From positions 104,082 through 114,346 of the forward strand of contig KN817636.1 in NCBI GenBank assembly GCA_000827495.1: a stretch of 10,265 nucleotides of DNA. The letters are read 5' to 3'. Made by a program: the position numbers and the translations under genes. Below, one piece after another: positions 6,857 to 10,265 of this stretch. The stretch is from Hypholoma sublateritium FD-334 SS-4 (taxonomy: Eukaryota; Basidiomycota; Agaricomycetes; Agaricales; Strophariaceae). The notes beneath the pieces were generated by a model that saw only the letters and a program-made list of their open reading frames with translations, did no database searches and was not told the origin of the DNA. The first letter of the stretch is position 1, and each line of letters starts with the position of its first letter.

Positions 6857-9770
6857 ATGCCCTGCATCTGTACTGCATGCGACGCTCGATATGACTCAGA
6901 GCGAGGCCTTCGGCTACATCAAAATCATTGTACAGACTACCTCGAGCTTGATAGAGCCTCCAACGTAATTCCAAATGCTCTTGAATTATATGAGGAAAAA
7001 AGGGCCCGAAAGAAGAGGAGGATTGAGAATGCCAAAAGAGCTCTGGATGCCACTCTGGAAGGCCAACAGCAGGTACGTGGCTAATTCCTAGTTAATGCAC
7101 TTCGTAGCTCATAGCACTTCATTTTCTAGGTTCAAGATGAAGAAATGCGTTTAGACATTTCCCCACCAACGAATACCGCTCAATTAAATGTAGAACTGCC
7201 ACCAGACCCATTATCTGAAGAGCCGCCTTTGAACGCAGTTGGAAGACCTATGAGAAAGAAACGTTTGACCTGGAAGCTTCTGCAACAGCTTCCTCAACCA
7301 GCGTCGACGCCCCCTTCTGAACGGCATTCTTCTTCTACCTCATCAGACACCGCCCCCCCACCCTCAAGTCCGATCCTTGGAAATGTTTGGAAGGCCGCAT
7401 GTTCAACCGTACGCAACTCCTTCGGCTTATACAGGGAGTATCCAAGTGTTCCCACCCATAATCCGGATTCTTTCTTTAGTCTACAGAAGGTTGCGGACTA
7501 TGTGCCTTCTGAACCAGCCAGCCACACGCAATCCTCAAGTTCTTCTCCTCCTTTCACTTGCGACAATCAAACATTGGACTCACCGCCCTACTTTCCATTC
7601 AAAAACTCGACCATATCTGGTCTGATGAATTGGATGTGGACTGGATCTGCAACAAAATCAATCATAGAGGTGAATAAGCTAGTCGATTTTCTCAAGTCAG
7701 ATCAGTTCAACAAAGAGGATCTGGAAGGTTTTGATTTGAGGGCAACAACAGGGAGGCTGGACCAATTCCTGGAAGGTTCCTCAAGTGCAACGGGGAATGC
7801 TAAGTCAACATCGATTACACCCAAGGTCAAAGATGGCTGGTGTGAGTCGGACGTCGCCTTCCAAGTTCCGGACTTGGAGAAACATAAATCAAAGGACATC
7901 CCGACATTTACAGTCTCCGGTCTTCTTCACCGTTCTATTGTTAGCGTTATCAAGTCGACATTCTCAGATCCCGCCAGCCATTCTTTCCACTACACCCCCT
8001 TCAGGAGTTACTGGTGTTCAAATTCAACGGAAGGCGAGACTCAGGCACAAAGGGTTTATGATGAGTTGTATTCATCAGACGCCATGATCGATGCTCACAT
8101 AAAACTCCAGAATCAAGCTCCAGAACAGGGCTGTAACCTTGAACGCATAATTGCCGGGGTGATGTTCTGGTCTGACTCGACGCACCTTGCCAGCTTTGGA
8201 ACTGCATCGCTTTGGCCCATCTACCTATACTTTGGGAACCAATCGAAGTGGATTCGTGGGAAGCCAAAAGCCGCTGCTTGTCATCATATTGCGTACATTC
8301 CAAAGGTCAGCTTTTTATCATGAGGGTTTATGCCAAAGCTTATGGTATCGTGTTTTTTTTCAGCTGCCACCAGATTTTCTAGACGCATATGTCAGCCTTA
8401 CTGGTGATGGACCCACAGAGGCCGTTTTGACCCACTGCAGGCGTGAGCTAATGCATGCAGTGTGGAAATTACTGCTTGACGATGAATTTATGTATATTTA
8501 TGAGCACGGTGTGGTCATCGTATGTCCCGATGGTGTCTCTCGTCGTTTCTATCCGAGAATATTCACTTACTCTGCGGACTACCCTGAAAAGTTCGTGACG
8601 ATCTCTATTTTTGATATCATCAAAACTAATTGCCGACGCACAGGGTCTTATTAGCGACTATCCGTAATTTTGGGAGCTGTCCGTGTACTAGGTGCCTTAT
8701 CCCAAAGGAAAAAATCCCAGATATCGGAAAAGTGTACGATAGTAGACAACGCCAAACAAAAAAGAGAATTGATGATTCGAATCTGGCGGCGAAAATTTCA
8801 CAAGCACGCAAAAAAATTCACGAAAATGGCAAAGGTGTCAAATCCAAAGCTGTGGAAAATATTCTTGCCTCAGAATCACTTGTACCAACCGTCGTAAGTG
8901 TTGTCTCTACCATTCTCAGCCTACACCAATTCTAGGATTTTTTGATATAGAACGCCTTCTCATTACTATCGCAATTCGGGTTCAATATTTTTCAAGCTCT
9001 GGTACCTGATTTCATGCATGAATTCGAGCTCGGAGTTTGGAAGGCTCTTTTCATCCATCTTATAAGAATCATGGTTTCCACGGGCGCTGTTCAGGAGCTT
9101 AACCGAAGATATCGGGAAATTCCTACGTTTGGGCGTTCCACTATACGCAAATTCTCAAATAATGCATCAAGCATGAAGAAACTGGCAGCGCGTGATTATG
9201 AAGACCTTTTGCAGGTTGGTCTTCGTTATCAATTAATCACCAAAAATATGCTAATTGATCAACAGTGTGCGATTCCAGTTTTCGATGGCCTTCTCACTGA
9301 TTCTACACACGACGGAGACATATCCACCCTCTTATTCACTGTTGCGGAATGGCACACTCTGGCAAAGCTCCGAATGCATACGGAGTCGACCTTGGAGCGG
9401 CTTGAGGAGTGTACTAAAAGGTTTGGAACGCAGATACGCAGGTTTCAGGCATACACTTGCACCTTCTTTGAGACTCGTGAACTACCAAGCGAGGAAGCCG
9501 CCAGAAGTCGCCGCCAGAGCAAAAAGGCGAAAAAACCAGCAAAAAATCAATATGCTGATTCCGAGCCTCAACCAACTACGGAAGCTCCTGCGGCAGTACC
9601 GAGAAAATTTTTCAACCTGTTGTTGATCAAACTTCATGCACTAGGAGACTACGTACATTCCATCAAAATGTTTGGAACAACGGACTCGTATTCTACACAA
9701 CCCGTCAGTGATTCCATGCCCTATTCAAATTTCATATTAATGTATTGAATAGGGAGAACTTGAACATTGA
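6857..9770 (+). CDS. Plavaka transposase, prematurely terminated
   Basis: Exons 6857-7072, 7130-8305, 8364-8590, 8644-8893, 8951-9214, 9266-9703 and 9753-9770 splice in frame to 862 residues ending at an early TGA (9768-9770). Residues 3-25 form a C2HC zinc finger (C5, C8, H21, C25), followed by a basic helix (about 49-62) and a Ser/Pro-rich linker. The core has WSDSTHLASFGTASLWP (D421), TYSADYPEK (D536) followed by CPCTRC (C552, C554, C557), and VPDFMHEFELGVWK (D643, E647/E649). These carry the likely acidic catalytic residues of an RNase H-like DDE fold. A basic stretch near 790-801 may be a nuclear signal, and KLHALGDYVHSIKMFGTTDS is a conserved late block. I chose the ATG at 6857 because related proteins begin a few residues before the finger; the in-frame ATG at 6815 would add a membrane-like leader. 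The intron 9215-9265 is stop-free and frame-neutral, but removing it restores the family sequence DLLQ/CAIPVFDGLL. Confidence 0.85.
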
Positions 9771-10265
9771 CGTGTCAAACGTTTTTATGCTCGCACAAAT
9801 AAAAACAATGCCGTGAGGCAGATAACCAGACTAGAAAGACGGGAGAAGATGCTGGTTTGTCTCTTGTTTTTACCAAAATTTAACGTACCGATCATAGTTA
9901 ATTTTTTTGGAACAGACCCACTTATACAGAAAAAGTACAGGAACATGTGGCATTGTTCCCCACTTCAGTCAATCGGAGGCCTTATCCAACACACCTCCGG
10001 ACGTCCATCACCATATATCAACTTCGCGTAACTTTCCAATCCATATCCTCGATTTATTATCCTCCACGCGTGACGATGATCCTGCCATAAAGGCGAGCTT
10101 TCCTTACACTTTGTCAAGCTTTCAGCGGCTTATAATTGGTTTCTAAAGGATTTCTATCCAAAATTGACAGACCACCTCTTAGGACGAATTCTACACCCAA
10201 CTTGGTCTGGCGACGGTGAGAGGCTGACTGTGGGTCTAGACTCGAATCTCTCAAAACAAAACAAA
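9771..10265 (+). pseudogene. Orphaned C-terminal coding part of the Plavaka transposase
   Basis: After the TGA the same frame continues as RVKRFYARTNKNN and then QITRLERREKML, which together with the preceding GELEH forms a conserved Plavaka block (family form GELEH-R-RVKRFYART). It continues through an intron at 9855-9915 (GTTTGT..ACAG) into HHISTSRNFPIHIL (exon 9916-10092). A GC-AG intron at 10093-10148 then leads to DFYPKLTDHLLGRIL, which is open to the window edge. No second frameshift or stop is needed if these introns are accepted. The part is untranslatable unless the stop is read through. The gene's true end lies outside the window. Confidence 0.8.
10093..10148 (+). other. GC-AG intron in the transposase gene
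   Basis: Exon 9916-10092 ends ATAAAG and the following bases are GCGAGC; the intron would end TTTCTAAAG before GATTTC. It is 56 nt, phase 0, and gives the family-like join DDPAIK/DFYPKL. A GT donor nearby (10122) gives a 27-nt intron out of phase. The donor is weaker than GCAAGT, so a GT-to-GC mutation in a dead copy is also possible. Confidence 0.6.

Larger units (their letters stand above)
6742..10265 (+). mobile_element. Plavaka-type DNA transposon, right end beyond window
   Basis: The element is recognised by its transposase gene, which has the Plavaka family's order: zinc finger, linker, and a DDE-type core with WSDST, YSADYPEK, CPCTRC and HEFELG blocks. Plavaka elements are CACTA/CMC-related DNA transposons abundant in agaricomycetes. 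The left boundary given here is only a guess at the CACTC at 6742. The right end, its terminal repeat and any target duplication lie outside the window. The copy looks inactive because of an internal stop codon. Confidence 0.7.

Noticed and set aside
9215..9265. Continuous exon through this stretch
   Set aside because: It has GT..CAG ends and a CTAAT branch site. Removing it restores the family sequence DLLQ/CAIPVF, so it is an intron despite being open.
6857..10265. KDZ-type transposase (Kyakuja-Dileera-Zisupton)
   Set aside because: The motifs WSDSTHLASFG, YSADYPEK with CPCTRC, and HEFELGVWK match Plavaka rather than KDZ proteins.

Overview
The window looks like nuclear DNA from a basidiomycete fungus, most likely a mushroom-forming agaricomycete. 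The genes are cut by many short introns (about 49-70 nt, with GT..AG or occasionally GC..AG ends and CTRAY-like branch sites). A Plavaka-type transposase gene and a mushroom-style JmjC-like gene lie side by side. I see no bacterial, organellar or RNA-gene features. All gene models below were spliced by eye from reading-frame continuity and splice-site consensus.

Layout. (1) Positions 1-1928, minus strand: the 5' part of a gene of unknown function. It has a Ser/Thr-rich N-terminus, a long coiled coil built from 21-residue and then 11-residue repeats, a helical/acidic region, and an in-frame array of 21-bp repeats (about nine copies) that runs off the left edge. (2) Positions 1929-2148: a short intergenic space with a palindromic Gcn4/CPC1-like site. 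(3) Positions 2149-5174, minus strand: a nine-exon gene for an 860-residue JmjC-like protein, with an acidic, nuclear-signal-bearing N-terminus and a recognisable HxD...H iron site. (4) Positions 5187-6568, minus strand: four exons encoding a 407-residue helical protein I do not recognise. Its stop lies only 12 nt from the JmjC start, and a good intron candidate (5177-5230) joins the two in frame, so they may be one gene of about 1254 residues. (5) Positions 6569-6856: a divergent intergenic region that may hold the left end of the transposon. (6) Positions 6857 to the right edge, plus strand: a Plavaka (CACTA/CMC-related) transposase gene with a C2HC finger and the full catalytic core. It is broken by a TGA at 9768-9770 inside a conserved block, with recognisable coding sequence continuing after the stop.

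How they may relate. The transposase is a mobile-element gene that has probably lost function by a C-to-T change. The JmjC-like gene is a candidate chromatin or protein hydroxylase/demethylase of a family expanded in mushrooms; whether it is element cargo or just a neighbour cannot be decided here. The main points for a second look are the one-gene-or-two question, two GC-AG introns, three stop-free frame-neutral introns, the nonsense mutation, and the polarised in-frame minisatellite.
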